64,000 nucleotides of DNA from assembly GCF_035982055.1 (NCBI RefSeq), contig NZ_CP108427.1:6571001-6635000 (forward strand), given 5' to 3'. The notes beneath the pieces are model-generated. The model worked only from the letters and a program-made list of their open reading frames with translations, did not search any database and was not told the origin of the DNA. Each line of letters begins with the position of its first letter. Position 1 is the first letter of the stretch. Below are positions 22,447-31,326 of the stretch, one piece after another. Source of the stretch: Streptomyces sp. NBC_01288. Its GTDB lineage: Bacteria > Actinomycetota > Actinomycetes > Streptomycetales > Streptomycetaceae. The translations under genes and the position numbers were made by a program.

Positions 22447-24264
22447 CTACTCCACCGTGACCGACTTCGCGAGGTTCCTCGGCTTGTCGATGTCGCGGCC
22501 GAGTGCCAACGCCGTGTGGTAGGCGAGGAGTTGGAGCGGGATGCCCATCAGGATGGGATCCAGTTCGTCCTCATTCTTCGGGACCACGATCGTCTGGTCG
22601 GCCTTTTCCTGGTGCTGGTGGGCCACCGCCAGGATGCGGCCGCTGCGGGCCTTGATCTCCTCCAGGGCGGCGCGGTTCTTCTCCAGGAGGTCGTCGTTGG
22701 GGACGATCGCGACCGTGGGGAGGGCCGGCTCGATGAGGGCGAGGGGGCCGTGCTTCAACTCCGAGGCGGGGTAGGCCTCGGCGTGGATGTACGAGACCTC
22801 CTTGAGCTTCAGGGAGGCCTCGCGGGCCACCGGGTAGCCGCGGACCCGGCCGATGAAGAGCATCGAGTGGGCCTCGGCGTATTCGGCGGCCAGCTTCTTG
22901 ATCTCCTCCTCCTGGTCCAGGATCTCGGTGATCTGGGCCGGGAGCTTGCGCAGGCCCTCGATGATGCGCTTGCCGTCGCGGACCGAGAGGTCGCGGGTGC
23001 GGCCGAGGTGCAGGGCCAACAGGGCGAACGCGACTGTGGTGTTGGTGAAGCACTTGGTCGAGACGACGCAGACCTCGGGGCCCGCGTGCACGTACATGCC
23101 GCCGTCCGCCTCGCGGGCGATCGCCGAGCCCACGACGTTGACCACGCCGAGTACGCGGGCGCCCTTGCGCTTCAGCTCCTGGACCGCCGCCAGGACGTCG
23201 TACGTCTCGCCGGACTGGGAGACCGCGATGTAGAGGGTGTCGGGGTCGACGACCGCGTTGCGGTACCGGAATTCGGAGGCTGGCTCGGCGTCCGCGGGGA
23301 TGCGGGCCAGCTCCTCGATCATCTGGGCGCCGATCATGCCCGCGTGGTACGAGGTGCCGCAGCCGAGAATCTTGACGCGGCGGATCTGCCGGGCCTCGCG
23401 GGCGTCCAGGTTCAGGCCGCCGAGGTGCACCGTGGAGAAGCGGTCGTCGATGCGGCCGCGCAGCACGCGGTCCACGGCGTCGGCCTGCTCGAAGATCTCC
23501 TTGTGCATGTAGGTGTCGTGGCCGCCCATGTCGTAGGAGGCGGCCTCCCACTCGACGGTGGTGGGCTCGGACGTGGTGCGGGTGCCCTCGGTCGTGTATG
23601 TCCGGAAGTCGTCGGCCTTGAGGGTGGCCATCTCGCCGTCGTCCAGCGTCACTATCTGGCGCGTGTGCGTCACCAGTGCGGCGATGTCCGAGGCTACGAA
23701 CATCTCCTTCTCGCCGATCCCGAGGACCACCGGGGAGCCGTTTCGAGCCACCACGATGCGGTCGGGGAAGTCGGCGTGCAGAACGGCGATGCCGTACGTC
23801 CCCTCGATCACCCGGAGGGCGTCGCGGACCTTGTCCTCCAGCTTCTCCTGCTGCGAGCGGGCGATGAGGTGGGTGAGGACCTCGGTGTCCGTCTCGGAGA
23901 GGAACTCGACGCCGTCCGCCTCCAGCTTCTTCCGGAGGTCGGACGCGTTGTCGATGATGCCGTTGTGGACTACGGCGACCTTGCTGTCGGCGGACAGGTG
24001 CGGGTGGGCGTTCACGTCGGAGGGGGCGCCGTGCGTGGCCCAGCGGGTGTGGGCGATGCCGGTGGTGCCCTTGAAGCGTGCCGGGACCTTGGCCTCCAGG
24101 TCACGGACCCGGCCCTTGGCCTTGACCATCTTCAGGCCGGCCGTCTTGGGGGTCGTCACGACGATGCCCGCCGAGTCGTAGCCGCGGTACTCCAGCCGTT
24201 GCAGGCCCTCCAGCAGCAGCGGGGCGACGTCACGCTTGCCGATGTATCCGACGATTCCGCACAT
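22447..24264 (-). CDS. glmS: Glucosamine-6-phosphate synthase
   Basis: A 605-aa enzyme making glucosamine-6-phosphate from fructose-6-phosphate and glutamine, the first step to UDP-GlcNAc for peptidoglycan. The N-terminal class II glutaminase domain starts MCGIVGYIG with Cys2 as nucleophile and has the EYRGYDSAG motif. Two SIS domains follow (SQSGETYDV near 345-353; the second with SELKHGPLALIE), ending in the conserved KSVTVE. Length is standard. It is 12 bases from a small conserved gene upstream and probably co-transcribed with it. Confidence 0.95.
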   Translation of the reverse strand: MCGIVGYIGKRDVAPLLLEGLQRLEYRGYDSAGIVVTTPKTAGLKMVKAKGRVRDLEAKVPARFKGTTGIAHTRWATHGAPSDVNAHPHLSADSKVAVVHNGIIDNASDLRKKLEADGVEFLSETDTEVLTHLIARSQQEKLEDKVRDALRVIEGTYGIAVLHADFPDRIVVARNGSPVVLGIGEKEMFVASDIAALVTHTRQIVTLDDGEMATLKADDFRTYTTEGTRTTSEPTTVEWEAASYDMGGHDTYMHKEIFEQADAVDRVLRGRIDDRFSTVHLGGLNLDAREARQIRRVKILGCGTSYHAGMIGAQMIEELARIPADAEPASEFRYRNAVVDPDTLYIAVSQSGETYDVLAAVQELKRKGARVLGVVNVVGSAIAREADGGMYVHAGPEVCVVSTKCFTNTTVAFALLALHLGRTRDLSVRDGKRIIEGLRKLPAQITEILDQEEEIKKLAAEYAEAHSMLFIGRVRGYPVAREASLKLKEVSYIHAEAYPASELKHGPLALIEPALPTVAIVPNDDLLEKNRAALEEIKARSGRILAVAHQHQEKADQTIVVPKNEDELDPILMGIPLQLLAYHTALALGRDIDKPRNLAKSVTVE

Positions 24265-24276
24265 GTATAAGGATTC

Positions 24277-24570
24277 CTAGCCGTAGACGATGCGGCGCAA
24301 CTGCCTGAGCGTGAGCTCCGGCGGCGCGACCGCCCGGTATTTCAGGTCCGCCTCGATCCGGTCGAAGATCGTCGCGTTGACCAGGCCCTGGGCCTGGAGC
24401 TCGCGGTGGCGGCGACGGACGTAGACCTCGGTCGTCTCGTCGAAGTAGGCGAGCACGTCCTGGATCACCCGCAGTGCCTCGCCCCGGTTGAGGGGTGAGG
24501 AGCGCGTCAGATGATCAACGAGTTCGTCGTGCACCTGGATGATCCTGGGGTACCGAAGGGAGGTTTGCAA
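24277..24570 (-). CDS. Small conserved protein upstream of glmS
   Basis: A 97-aa, mostly helical, charged protein (DELVDHLTRSSPLNRGEALRV, RRRHRELQAQGL). Its end is 12 bases before glmS, suggesting an operon. The start at 24570 is a TTG with AGGA upstream; a GTG 12 codons further in is possible. I do not recognise a domain. Its position suggests a link to cell-wall precursor supply, but that is only context. Confidence 0.6.
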   Translation of the reverse strand: MQTSLRYPRIIQVHDELVDHLTRSSPLNRGEALRVIQDVLAYFDETTEVYVRRRHRELQAQGLVNATIFDRIEADLKYRAVAPPELTLRQLRRIVYG

Positions 24571-24576
24571 GAATCC

Positions 24577-24592
24577 TGCCCGATATCGGGCA
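24577..24592. promoter_or_regulatory. Perfect 16-bp palindrome between divergent genes
   Basis: TGCCCGATATCGGGCA, a perfect palindrome six bases upstream of the small gene that precedes glmS and about 90 bases before the divergent phosphatase gene. It is a candidate operator. Confidence 0.5.
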
Positions 24593-24684
24593 ACGGGCTG
24601 TTGAAAGTCTTATGGGGCTCTGTTCGTAAGCTGTCCATCCTGTGTCTTGCGCACCGTTGCCCATGTCGACGAGTTTCAGACGCC

Positions 24685-26280
24685 ATGGACATTCCTCGTA
24701 TGGGCGTACCCGCGGAGCTCGCTGAACGCATGAGCATGGCGGAGCAGCACGAGTACCTGCGCTCGAAATTCTCGCGGCGCACGATGATCAGAGGCGGTGC
24801 CGTCACGCTCGGCGCCGTCGCGGGTGGCGTGTTCGTACCGGGCGGCATCGCCCAGGCGGCCGTCCCCACCCAGGCCGCCGCCACCACCAGGACCACCCCG
24901 GCGACCGAGTCGGTGAACGGGGCCCTCGTCTCCCCGTTCGGCCGGCACCTCGCCTTCGGCAACGACCCGAGCACGGAGGTGACGGTCTCCTGGCAGGTCC
25001 CGACCAACGTCAAGAAGCCGTTCGTCCGGATCGGCGCGCACCCCTGGGACCTCTCCCACAAGATCGAGGCCGAGGTGCGCTCGCTGTACACCCCGGCGGG
25101 CGTCGGCGCGAGCGGCGACCACACCCAGTACTACCTGCACGCCAAGCTGACCCACCTGCGCCCGGGCAAGACCTACTACTACGGCGTCGGCCACGCGGGC
25201 TTCGACCCGGCCGAGGCCCACCTGCTCGGCACCCTGGGCACCTTCACCACCGCCCCCGACCGCGCCGTGCCGTTCACCTTCACCGCCTTCGGCGACGAGG
25301 GCGTCGGCTACCACGGCCTGGCCAACAACAGCCTGCTGCTGGGCCAGAACCCGGCCTTCCACCTGCACGCCGGCGACATCTGCTACGCCGACCCGGCGGG
25401 CGCGGGCCAGACCGCCGACGCCGGCTTCGACTCGCGCACCTGGGACCAGTTCCTCGCGCAGACCGAGTCGGTCGCCAAGTCCGTGCCGTGGATGCCCGCC
25501 TACGGCAACCACGACATGGAGGCCTGGTACTCGCCCAACGGCTACGGCGGCGAGGACGCCCGCTGGAACCTGCCGGACAACGGCCCCGACAAGGCGAACC
25601 TGCCGGGCGTCTACTCCTTCGTCTACGGCAACACGGCGGTCATCTCGCTGGACGCCAACGACGTGTCCTTCGAGATCCCGGCCAACCTCGGCATCTCCGG
25701 CGGCACCCAGACCAAGTGGCTGGAGGCGCAGCTCAAGAAGTACCGCGCGTCCCGTGACATCGACTTCGTGGTGATCTTCTTCCACCACTGCGCGTACTGC
25801 ACCTCCACCGCGCACTCCTCGGAGGGGGGAGTGCGCAACGAGTGGGTGCCGCTGTTCGAGAAGTACACGGTGGACCTGGTCATCAACGGCCACAACCACC
25901 AGTACGAGCGCACCGACGTCATCAAGAAGAACGCGGTCGTCAAGAAGCTGCCGATCGGCGGCACGGCGTACCCGGAGACCGAGGGTGTCGTCTACGTGAC
26001 CGCGGGCGCGGCCGGCCGCAGCCTGTACGCGTTCTCCGCCCCGGACTCCTACGAGGGCCACGTCGCCGACCTCGACTCGGTCGCCGCCTTCGTCAACACG
26101 AAGGACGGCAAGGTCAACGAGACGGTCGCCTGGTCGCGCGTCCGCTACCTCAACTACTCGTTCCTGCGCGTCGACGTCCAGCCCGCCCACAAGGGCCGTA
26201 CGGCGACCCTGACGGTCCGCGGCATCGCCGAGACCGGCGCCGAGATCGACCGCTTCACGGTCGCCCGCAAGGCCAAGTAA
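24685..26280 (+). CDS. Tat-exported purple-acid-type metallophosphatase
   Basis: A 531-aa secreted phosphoesterase. The Tat signal is SRRTMIRGG then a hydrophobic core ending AQAA (residues about 30-58). A fibronectin-like N-terminal domain (about 75-185, STEVTVSWQVPTN...) precedes the metallophosphatase domain. Metal-ligand motifs are AFGDEGV, HAGDICYAD, YGNHDME, FFHHCAY and NGHNHQYER, the set seen in purple acid phosphatases. It probably releases phosphate from organic esters outside the cell. The ATG at 24685 gives the signal peptide; an upstream start would not. Confidence 0.9.
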   Translation: MDIPRMGVPAELAERMSMAEQHEYLRSKFSRRTMIRGGAVTLGAVAGGVFVPGGIAQAAVPTQAAATTRTTPATESVNGALVSPFGRHLAFGNDPSTEVTVSWQVPTNVKKPFVRIGAHPWDLSHKIEAEVRSLYTPAGVGASGDHTQYYLHAKLTHLRPGKTYYYGVGHAGFDPAEAHLLGTLGTFTTAPDRAVPFTFTAFGDEGVGYHGLANNSLLLGQNPAFHLHAGDICYADPAGAGQTADAGFDSRTWDQFLAQTESVAKSVPWMPAYGNHDMEAWYSPNGYGGEDARWNLPDNGPDKANLPGVYSFVYGNTAVISLDANDVSFEIPANLGISGGTQTKWLEAQLKKYRASRDIDFVVIFFHHCAYCTSTAHSSEGGVRNEWVPLFEKYTVDLVINGHNHQYERTDVIKKNAVVKKLPIGGTAYPETEGVVYVTAGAAGRSLYAFSAPDSYEGHVADLDSVAAFVNTKDGKVNETVAWSRVRYLNYSFLRVDVQPAHKGRTATLTVRGIAETGAEIDRFTVARKAK

Positions 26281-26330
26281 CCCTGAAATAGTCCGAGTTG
26301 TGTCCGGAAGGCAGGGCGCGACTCACCCGA

Positions 26331-26379
26331 CAGGCGGTCCTCGACTCCCGGATGGTCACATCCGTTTGAGGACCGCCTG
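26331..26379. terminator. Convergent terminator hairpin
   Basis: CAGGCGGTCCTC pairs perfectly with GAGGACCGCCTG (12 bp) around a 25-base loop. The loop contains the stop codon of the leftward DUF4429 gene, so one arm is coding. It lies 50 bases after the phosphatase stop. Confidence 0.65.
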
Positions 26380-27234
26380 TTTGGCCAGCGCGAACTCCTC
26401 GTCCGTGAGCACCCCGTCCCGGTGCAGCTCACCGAGTTCCCGCAACCGCCGCAGCAGCGCGTCATGCCCGTCCTCCGTCGCGGCCGCCAACTGCCGTACG
26501 GGCTCCGGCCGTTCAGGTCGTACGTCCGTCTCGGCGGCCGGGTGCGGCAGGCGCGCCTGTACGGCCGCGGCGACCAGGGCCATCAGCGGGTCCTTCCTGA
26601 AGCCCCACAACTCCACGGAGTTGGGGTCGTACTTGGGCGGCGCCTTGGTCGGCGCGTGGCGCACCGAGAAGCGGATGTAGCCGTTCTCCAGCCCGGCCGA
26701 CGGACGCCACTCCACGCCGACGAGGTCGGTGACGGCGAGCGTGCGGGCGCCGGCGGCGGACTTGGCGTCCTCGGTCTTCCAGTTCCACTCCAGCCGGACG
26801 CGCTCGCCGTCGAAGCTCGCCGTGCCGTCCCCGGCGGACACCGAGAGCGGTACGGCGGGGCCCGGCAGCAGGTACGTGTCCACCGGGTCGGCCGGTACCT
26901 GGTCGAGCAGCAGGGCGTTGCGGACCTCGTCCACGAAGTACTCGGCGACGCCGTACCGGTCCGATTCGACGGGGAGCTGATAGGGGTCGTCGCCCTCGGT
27001 GAGTCGGCCGCCGGTGGCGTGCAGCAGCGGGTCGGCGCCGTCCCGCAGTCGCAGTCTCAGCCGCCCGGACTTCCGGCCCTGCTCGAAGGAGACGCCCGCC
27101 AACGCGCCCAAGGGGACGACGAGTTCGCCGAGTGTCTTGCGGAACAGGCCGACGTTCTTGTCCCGTCCGGGAGTCAGCCGCAGGGCGTCGCCGTCGAAGA
27201 TCCAGGTGCCGTCCTTCTGGATGATTTCCGCCAT
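26356..27234 (-). CDS. DUF4429 / SHOCT domain protein
   Basis: A 292-aa protein. Residues about 5-95 and 125-215 are two beta-rich DUF4429-type domains (KDGTWIFDGDALRLTP; DGTASFDGERVRLEWNWK). The C-terminal 35 residues form a SHOCT helix pair (ALLRRLRELGELHRDGVLTD), a short module often found at the ends of bacterial envelope or regulatory proteins. No catalytic motif. The ATG at 27234 matches the family start MAEIIQKDGTW. It diverges from the hexosaminidase gene. Confidence 0.8.
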   Translation of the reverse strand: MAEIIQKDGTWIFDGDALRLTPGRDKNVGLFRKTLGELVVPLGALAGVSFEQGRKSGRLRLRLRDGADPLLHATGGRLTEGDDPYQLPVESDRYGVAEYFVDEVRNALLLDQVPADPVDTYLLPGPAVPLSVSAGDGTASFDGERVRLEWNWKTEDAKSAAGARTLAVTDLVGVEWRPSAGLENGYIRFSVRHAPTKAPPKYDPNSVELWGFRKDPLMALVAAAVQARLPHPAAETDVRPERPEPVRQLAAATEDGHDALLRRLRELGELHRDGVLTDEEFALAKQAVLKRM

Positions 27235-27265
27235 GGGAGGGATTCTTCCACCGGTCAGGCGACAG

Positions 27266-27281
27266 AATGGTCTGTACCTGT
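27266..27281. promoter_or_regulatory. DasR-like (dre) site
   Basis: AATGGTCTGTACCTGT matches the DasR element ACTGGTCTAGACCACT at 12 of 16 positions, keeping TGGTCT and ACC. It is 37 bases before the hexosaminidase start. DasR represses chitin/GlcNAc genes in Streptomyces and is released by glucosamine-6-phosphate, so regulation here is plausible but unproven. Confidence 0.55.
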
Positions 27282-27317
27282 CCGGGCTCAAAGGAAGTTC
27301 AAAGGAAGGGACCGCTC

Positions 27318-28919
27318 GTGAGACGCCTTGTGAGACAGCGCCACAGAACGACCCGCCTCCTCGGTTCGCTGCTGCTCGTCGCCGCCGCGAGCGTGTCCGT
27401 CGTCGGCGCCGCACCCTCCGCCGCGCCCGCCACCGCCACCCCGCTGGGCCGGGTGGTCCCGGCGCCCGCCAAGGTCACCCCTGCCGGGCATCCGTACAAG
27501 ATCACGAGCAGCACCCGTATCCGCGTCGACGACACCCGGGAGTCGCGCCAGGTCGGCGCGTACCTCGCGGGCATCCTGCGCCCCTCCACCGGCTACCGGC
27601 TGCCGGTCACCTCGCGCGGCAAGGGCGGCATCCAACTCCGCCTGGCCAAGGGCACGTTCGGCGCCGAGGGCTACCGGCTCGTCAGTGGGGTCTCGGGGGT
27701 CACCATCACCGCGAGCAGGCCCGCGGGACTCTTCCACGGCGTGCAGACCCTGCGCCAACTCCTGCCCGCCGCCGTCGAGAAGAACTCCGTGCAGCGCGGC
27801 CCCTGGCAGATCGCGGGCGGCACCATCGAGGACTCCCCGCGCTACGCCTACCGCGGCGCGATGCTCGACGTCTCCCGGCACTTCTTCACCGTGGCCCAAG
27901 TCAAGCACTACATCGACGAGTTGGCGCTCTACAAGATCAACACCCTGCATCTGCACCTCAGTGACGACCAGGGCTGGCGCATCGCGATCAACTCCTGGCC
28001 CCGCCTGGCGACTTACGGCGGCTCGACGGAGGTCGGCGGCGGCACCGGCGGCCACTACACGAAGGACGACTACAAGGAGATCGTCCGCTACGCCTCCTCG
28101 CGCTTCCTGGAGGTGGTCCCGGAGATCGACATGCCGGGCCACACGAACGCGGCCCTCGCCTCCTACGCCGACCTGAACTGCGACGGCGTCGCGCCCCCGC
28201 TCTACACGGGCACGGACGTCGGCTTCAGCTCGCTGTGCGTCGGCAAGGACCTCACGTACCGCTTCGTGGACGACGTGGTCCGTGAGCTGGCCGCGATCAC
28301 CCCGGGCCGCTATATCCACATCGGCGGCGACGAGGCGCAGTCCACCAGCCACGAGGACTACGTCAAGTTCATGGACCGGGTGCAGCCGATCGTCACCAAG
28401 TACGGCAAGACGGTGATCGCCTGGCACCAGATCACCGGCGCCCACCCCGTGAAGGGCGCGCTCGCCCAGTACTGGGGTCTCGACGACACCGACGCGGCCG
28501 AGAAGGCGCAGGTCGCCGAGGCCGCGAAGAACGGCACCGGGTTGATCCTCTCGCCCGCCGACCGGGTCTACCTCGACATGAAGTACACCGAGGACACCCC
28601 GCTCGGCCAGGACTGGGCGGGGCTCGTCGAGGTCAAGCGGTCCTACGACTGGGACCCGGGCAACTACCTTGCCGGGGTGCCGAGTTCGGCGATCCGGGGC
28701 GTCGAGGCGCCGCTGTGGTCGGAGACCATCGTGACCAGCGCGAACATCGACTACATGGCCTTCCCGAGGCTGCCGGGCGTGGCCGAGCTGGGCTGGTCGC
28801 CGGCCTCGACGCACGACTGGGACACGTACAAGGTGCGGCTCGCGGCACAGGCCCCGCGCTGGGACGCGCTGGGGATCGACTACTACCGGTCGCCCCAAGT
28901 GCCTTGGCCCGCACAGTAG
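27318..28919 (+). CDS. Secreted beta-N-acetylhexosaminidase (GH20)
   Basis: A 533-aa extracellular enzyme that removes terminal GlcNAc from chitin oligomers and similar glycans. The signal peptide is RTTRLLGSLLLVAAASVSVV ending near AAPSAAPA. A GH20 N-terminal domain spans about 50-165 and the TIM barrel begins SPRYAYRGAMLDVSRHFF. The catalytic Asp-Glu pair is in HIGGDEAQS (substrate-assisted mechanism). GTG at 27318 has GGAAGGG upstream. A DasR-like site just ahead fits control by GlcNAc; nearby glmS uses the product pathway. Confidence 0.93.
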   Translation: MRRLVRQRHRTTRLLGSLLLVAAASVSVVGAAPSAAPATATPLGRVVPAPAKVTPAGHPYKITSSTRIRVDDTRESRQVGAYLAGILRPSTGYRLPVTSRGKGGIQLRLAKGTFGAEGYRLVSGVSGVTITASRPAGLFHGVQTLRQLLPAAVEKNSVQRGPWQIAGGTIEDSPRYAYRGAMLDVSRHFFTVAQVKHYIDELALYKINTLHLHLSDDQGWRIAINSWPRLATYGGSTEVGGGTGGHYTKDDYKEIVRYASSRFLEVVPEIDMPGHTNAALASYADLNCDGVAPPLYTGTDVGFSSLCVGKDLTYRFVDDVVRELAAITPGRYIHIGGDEAQSTSHEDYVKFMDRVQPIVTKYGKTVIAWHQITGAHPVKGALAQYWGLDDTDAAEKAQVAEAAKNGTGLILSPADRVYLDMKYTEDTPLGQDWAGLVEVKRSYDWDPGNYLAGVPSSAIRGVEAPLWSETIVTSANIDYMAFPRLPGVAELGWSPASTHDWDTYKVRLAAQAPRWDALGIDYYRSPQVPWPAQ

Positions 28920-28940
28920 TTGAGCAGTATCTGTACATAG

Positions 28941-28981
28941 GGCGGGCACCCCGGGGGACCGTACCCCGGGGTGCCCGCCCG
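28941..28981. terminator. Strong 17-bp terminator hairpin
   Basis: GGGCGGGCACCCCGGGG pairs perfectly with CCCCGGGGTGCCCGCCC around a 7-base loop, between the convergent hexosaminidase and desD genes. It can end both. Confidence 0.8.
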
Positions 28982-28990
28982 CTTGTGGTG

Positions 28991-30769
28991 TCAGAACCCG
29001 GCGATCGGGTTCTTCAGGGTGCCGACGAGCTGGAGCGCGCCGGACGGGTCCGCCAGGTCCACCATCTGCTTGTTGTCGCGCAGCTGGAGGCGGTTGAGGC
29101 AGGACAGCGAGAACTCGGGCGCGAACATGTCGTACTGCCGGAACTTGTCGGCGAGTTCGGGTGCCGCGTCCTGGTACTCGCGGGTGACGTCCGCGACCGT
29201 ACGCCAGAAGTCGTCCTCCGCCAGGACGCCCTCGGCGGCCAGGCCGGCGGCGAGGAAGCGGAAGAAGCAGTCGAAGACGTCGGTGAAGATCGAGAGCAGT
29301 TTCTTGTCCTCGGGGACCTCGACCCGCAGCCGCTCCACCGTCGGCGGCAGCACCGCGTCCGGGTCCATGACGGCGATCTCCTCGGCGATGTCCTTGTAGA
29401 TCGCGCGCTCGACGACACCGTCCTTCAGGACGAGGATGACGTTCTCGCCGTGCGGCATGAACACCAGGTCGTAGGCGTAGAAGCTGTGCAGCAGCGGGGT
29501 GAAGTACGCCCGCAGATACCGCCGCAGCCACTCCACCGGGGCCAGTCCCGAGCGCTCGATCAGCGCGCCGGCGAAGGACGCGCCCTCGTGGTCCAGGTGC
29601 ACCAGCGAGGCCATCGTCGCGAGGGACTCGCCGTCCTGGAGCGAGGAGACCGGGCTCTCGCGCCACAGGGCGGCGAGCATCTTGCGGTACGGCGAGTAGC
29701 GGTCGGTCGCGGCCTCGTACTCCAGGTGCCGGTAGCCGACGGCGGCCTGCTCGCGGATGATCGACAGGCCGGTGGACTTCAACACCGGGTCGTTGTCGAT
29801 GAGTTGGGCGAGCCAGTCGTTGATCGCCGGGGTCGCCTCCATGTAGGCGGCCGACAGTCCGCGCATGAAGCCCATGTTGATGACGGACAGGGCCGTCTTC
29901 ACGTAGTGCTTCTCGGGGTGGGACTTGTTGAAGAAGGTCCGGATGGACTGCTGGGCGAGGTACTCGTCGTCGCCCTCGCCGAGACACACGAGGTGACCGC
30001 GGGCGATCTCGGCGGCGAAGGTGACGCTGAGCTTGTTCCACCACTGCCAGGGGTGGACGGGGATGAGGAGGAAGTCGTCGGGGTCGAGACCCCTTTCGGA
30101 AAGTGTGTCGCGGAAACGGTTCAGCGTCACACTTCCCAGCTCCTCCCTCAGGAAGGACTCGTACTCGATGCCCACGCCCGCCGTGAACGCCGCACGCGAG
30201 CGGTGCGCGGCCAGCCACACCAGGCGGACCGGGCTCGCGGTCTCGGGGGCGTACGAGAGGTACTCGTGGATGCCGAAGCCGAGCCGGCCGTTGTTGGCGA
30301 CGAAGCAGGGGTGGCCCTCGGTCATCCCCGTCTCGATGGCCTGGAAGTCGCTCTTCACCAGCTCGGCGACCGGGATCTGCGGCTTGGTGAGCTTGTAGCA
30401 GGTGCCGGAGAGGGTGGAGGAGATCTCCTCCAGGTAGACCGGCAGGATCTCCTCGCTCAGCCCGAGCGCCTGCTTCAGCTCGATGAAGAACTCCAGGGCG
30501 GCGAGCGGGAGTTCGGCGCCGTCGCGGTGACGGGTGATCGAGTCGGCGTCGACCTGCCAGTGGTCGAGGGCGTGCCGGGTGGCGGTGAACCGGTAGCGGG
30601 TCAGACCGTCGTCACTGCGGACGACGTACAAGTCGCCGTCCTGCTCGGCCAGTTCAGGTGTGATCAGCCGCTCGTGCGCGAACTCGGCGAGGGCCTTGCG
30701 GATGAGGAGGCGGTTGGCCTTCTCCCAGCGCTCGGGGGAGAGATGGGCGACGGCGTCGGCGAGGCTCAT
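28991..30769 (-). CDS. desD: Desferrioxamine synthetase, NIS family
   Basis: A 592-aa NRPS-independent siderophore (IucA/IucC) synthetase. It joins three N-hydroxy-N-succinylcadaverine units and cyclises them to desferrioxamine E using ATP. Visible motifs include the ATP-binding HPCFVANNGRLGFG, the HPWQWW and the KTALSVINMGFMRG segments, and the C-terminal FhuF-like part with HGENVILV. Length is normal. Its ATG overlaps the desC stop (ATGA). Controlled with desABC from the iron-boxed promoter. Confidence 0.96.
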   Translation of the reverse strand: MSLADAVAHLSPERWEKANRLLIRKALAEFAHERLITPELAEQDGDLYVVRSDDGLTRYRFTATRHALDHWQVDADSITRHRDGAELPLAALEFFIELKQALGLSEEILPVYLEEISSTLSGTCYKLTKPQIPVAELVKSDFQAIETGMTEGHPCFVANNGRLGFGIHEYLSYAPETASPVRLVWLAAHRSRAAFTAGVGIEYESFLREELGSVTLNRFRDTLSERGLDPDDFLLIPVHPWQWWNKLSVTFAAEIARGHLVCLGEGDDEYLAQQSIRTFFNKSHPEKHYVKTALSVINMGFMRGLSAAYMEATPAINDWLAQLIDNDPVLKSTGLSIIREQAAVGYRHLEYEAATDRYSPYRKMLAALWRESPVSSLQDGESLATMASLVHLDHEGASFAGALIERSGLAPVEWLRRYLRAYFTPLLHSFYAYDLVFMPHGENVILVLKDGVVERAIYKDIAEEIAVMDPDAVLPPTVERLRVEVPEDKKLLSIFTDVFDCFFRFLAAGLAAEGVLAEDDFWRTVADVTREYQDAAPELADKFRQYDMFAPEFSLSCLNRLQLRDNKQMVDLADPSGALQLVGTLKNPIAGF

Positions 30770-31326
30770 GCGGACACCGCCGTAGCGGCTGTCGCCGTCA
30801 AGAACTGTTCCCGTGTGCAGAAGCTCAACAAGGCTTTCTTCTCCGGCTTTTGGATCTCACGCTCGGGCACGAACCCGACCGCCTCGTTCAGGGCGTGCAC
30901 GGCGGTGTTGGACACGTCCGGTTCCACGACGACACGTTCGACGGCCGGGTCCTCGAAGAGCCGGGCCAGCACGGCGGTGATCACCGCACGGGTGAAGCCG
31001 TGGACGGGCGCCCCGGTGGCCGGCGTCAGGAAGTGCATGCCGACGTCACCGGGCAACGGCTCGTACAGGCCGACCAGTTCGCGGTGACGGGGGTCGTAGT
31101 ACTCCATCAGGAAGACGGGGACACCGTCCTGGAGCCCGAGCAGCGCGTGCTGGTGCTCGTCGGCCGCGATCTCCATGTACGCGCGCTCGACGTCCTCCAG
31201 TTTCGCGTCCTGCATCATCCAGAACGCGGCCTTGGGATGGGTGAGCCACCGGTGCAGCAACTCGGCGTCCTGGAGCGGGTCGAGGGGGCGGAAGGTGAAG
31301 GTGCCTGTTTTGGTGAGGGTGCTCAT
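30766..31326 (-). CDS. desC: N-hydroxycadaverine acyltransferase
   Basis: A 186-aa GNAT-type acyltransferase (AlcB/IucB family). It acylates N-hydroxycadaverine, with succinyl-CoA for desferrioxamine E or acetyl-CoA for B. FRPLDPLQDAELLHRWLTHP is the family N-terminus and the RVVVEPDVSNTAVHALNEAVG segment the CoA-binding end of the fold. Start and stop overlap desB and desD by four bases (ATGA twice). Confidence 0.94.
   Translation of the reverse strand: MSTLTKTGTFTFRPLDPLQDAELLHRWLTHPKAAFWMMQDAKLEDVERAYMEIAADEHQHALLGLQDGVPVFLMEYYDPRHRELVGLYEPLPGDVGMHFLTPATGAPVHGFTRAVITAVLARLFEDPAVERVVVEPDVSNTAVHALNEAVGFVPEREIQKPEKKALLSFCTREQFLTATAATAVSA

Noticed and set aside
22516..24270. 584-codon open frame antisense to glmS
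   Set aside because: GlmS on the other strand has full domain and motif support; the antisense frame is a product of high GC and has no recognisable domain.
27288..30218. 976-codon open frame on the minus strand
   Set aside because: It runs antisense through the hexosaminidase and in a wrong frame through desD, both well supported; low-complexity Arg/Pro/Gly composition marks it as a shadow.
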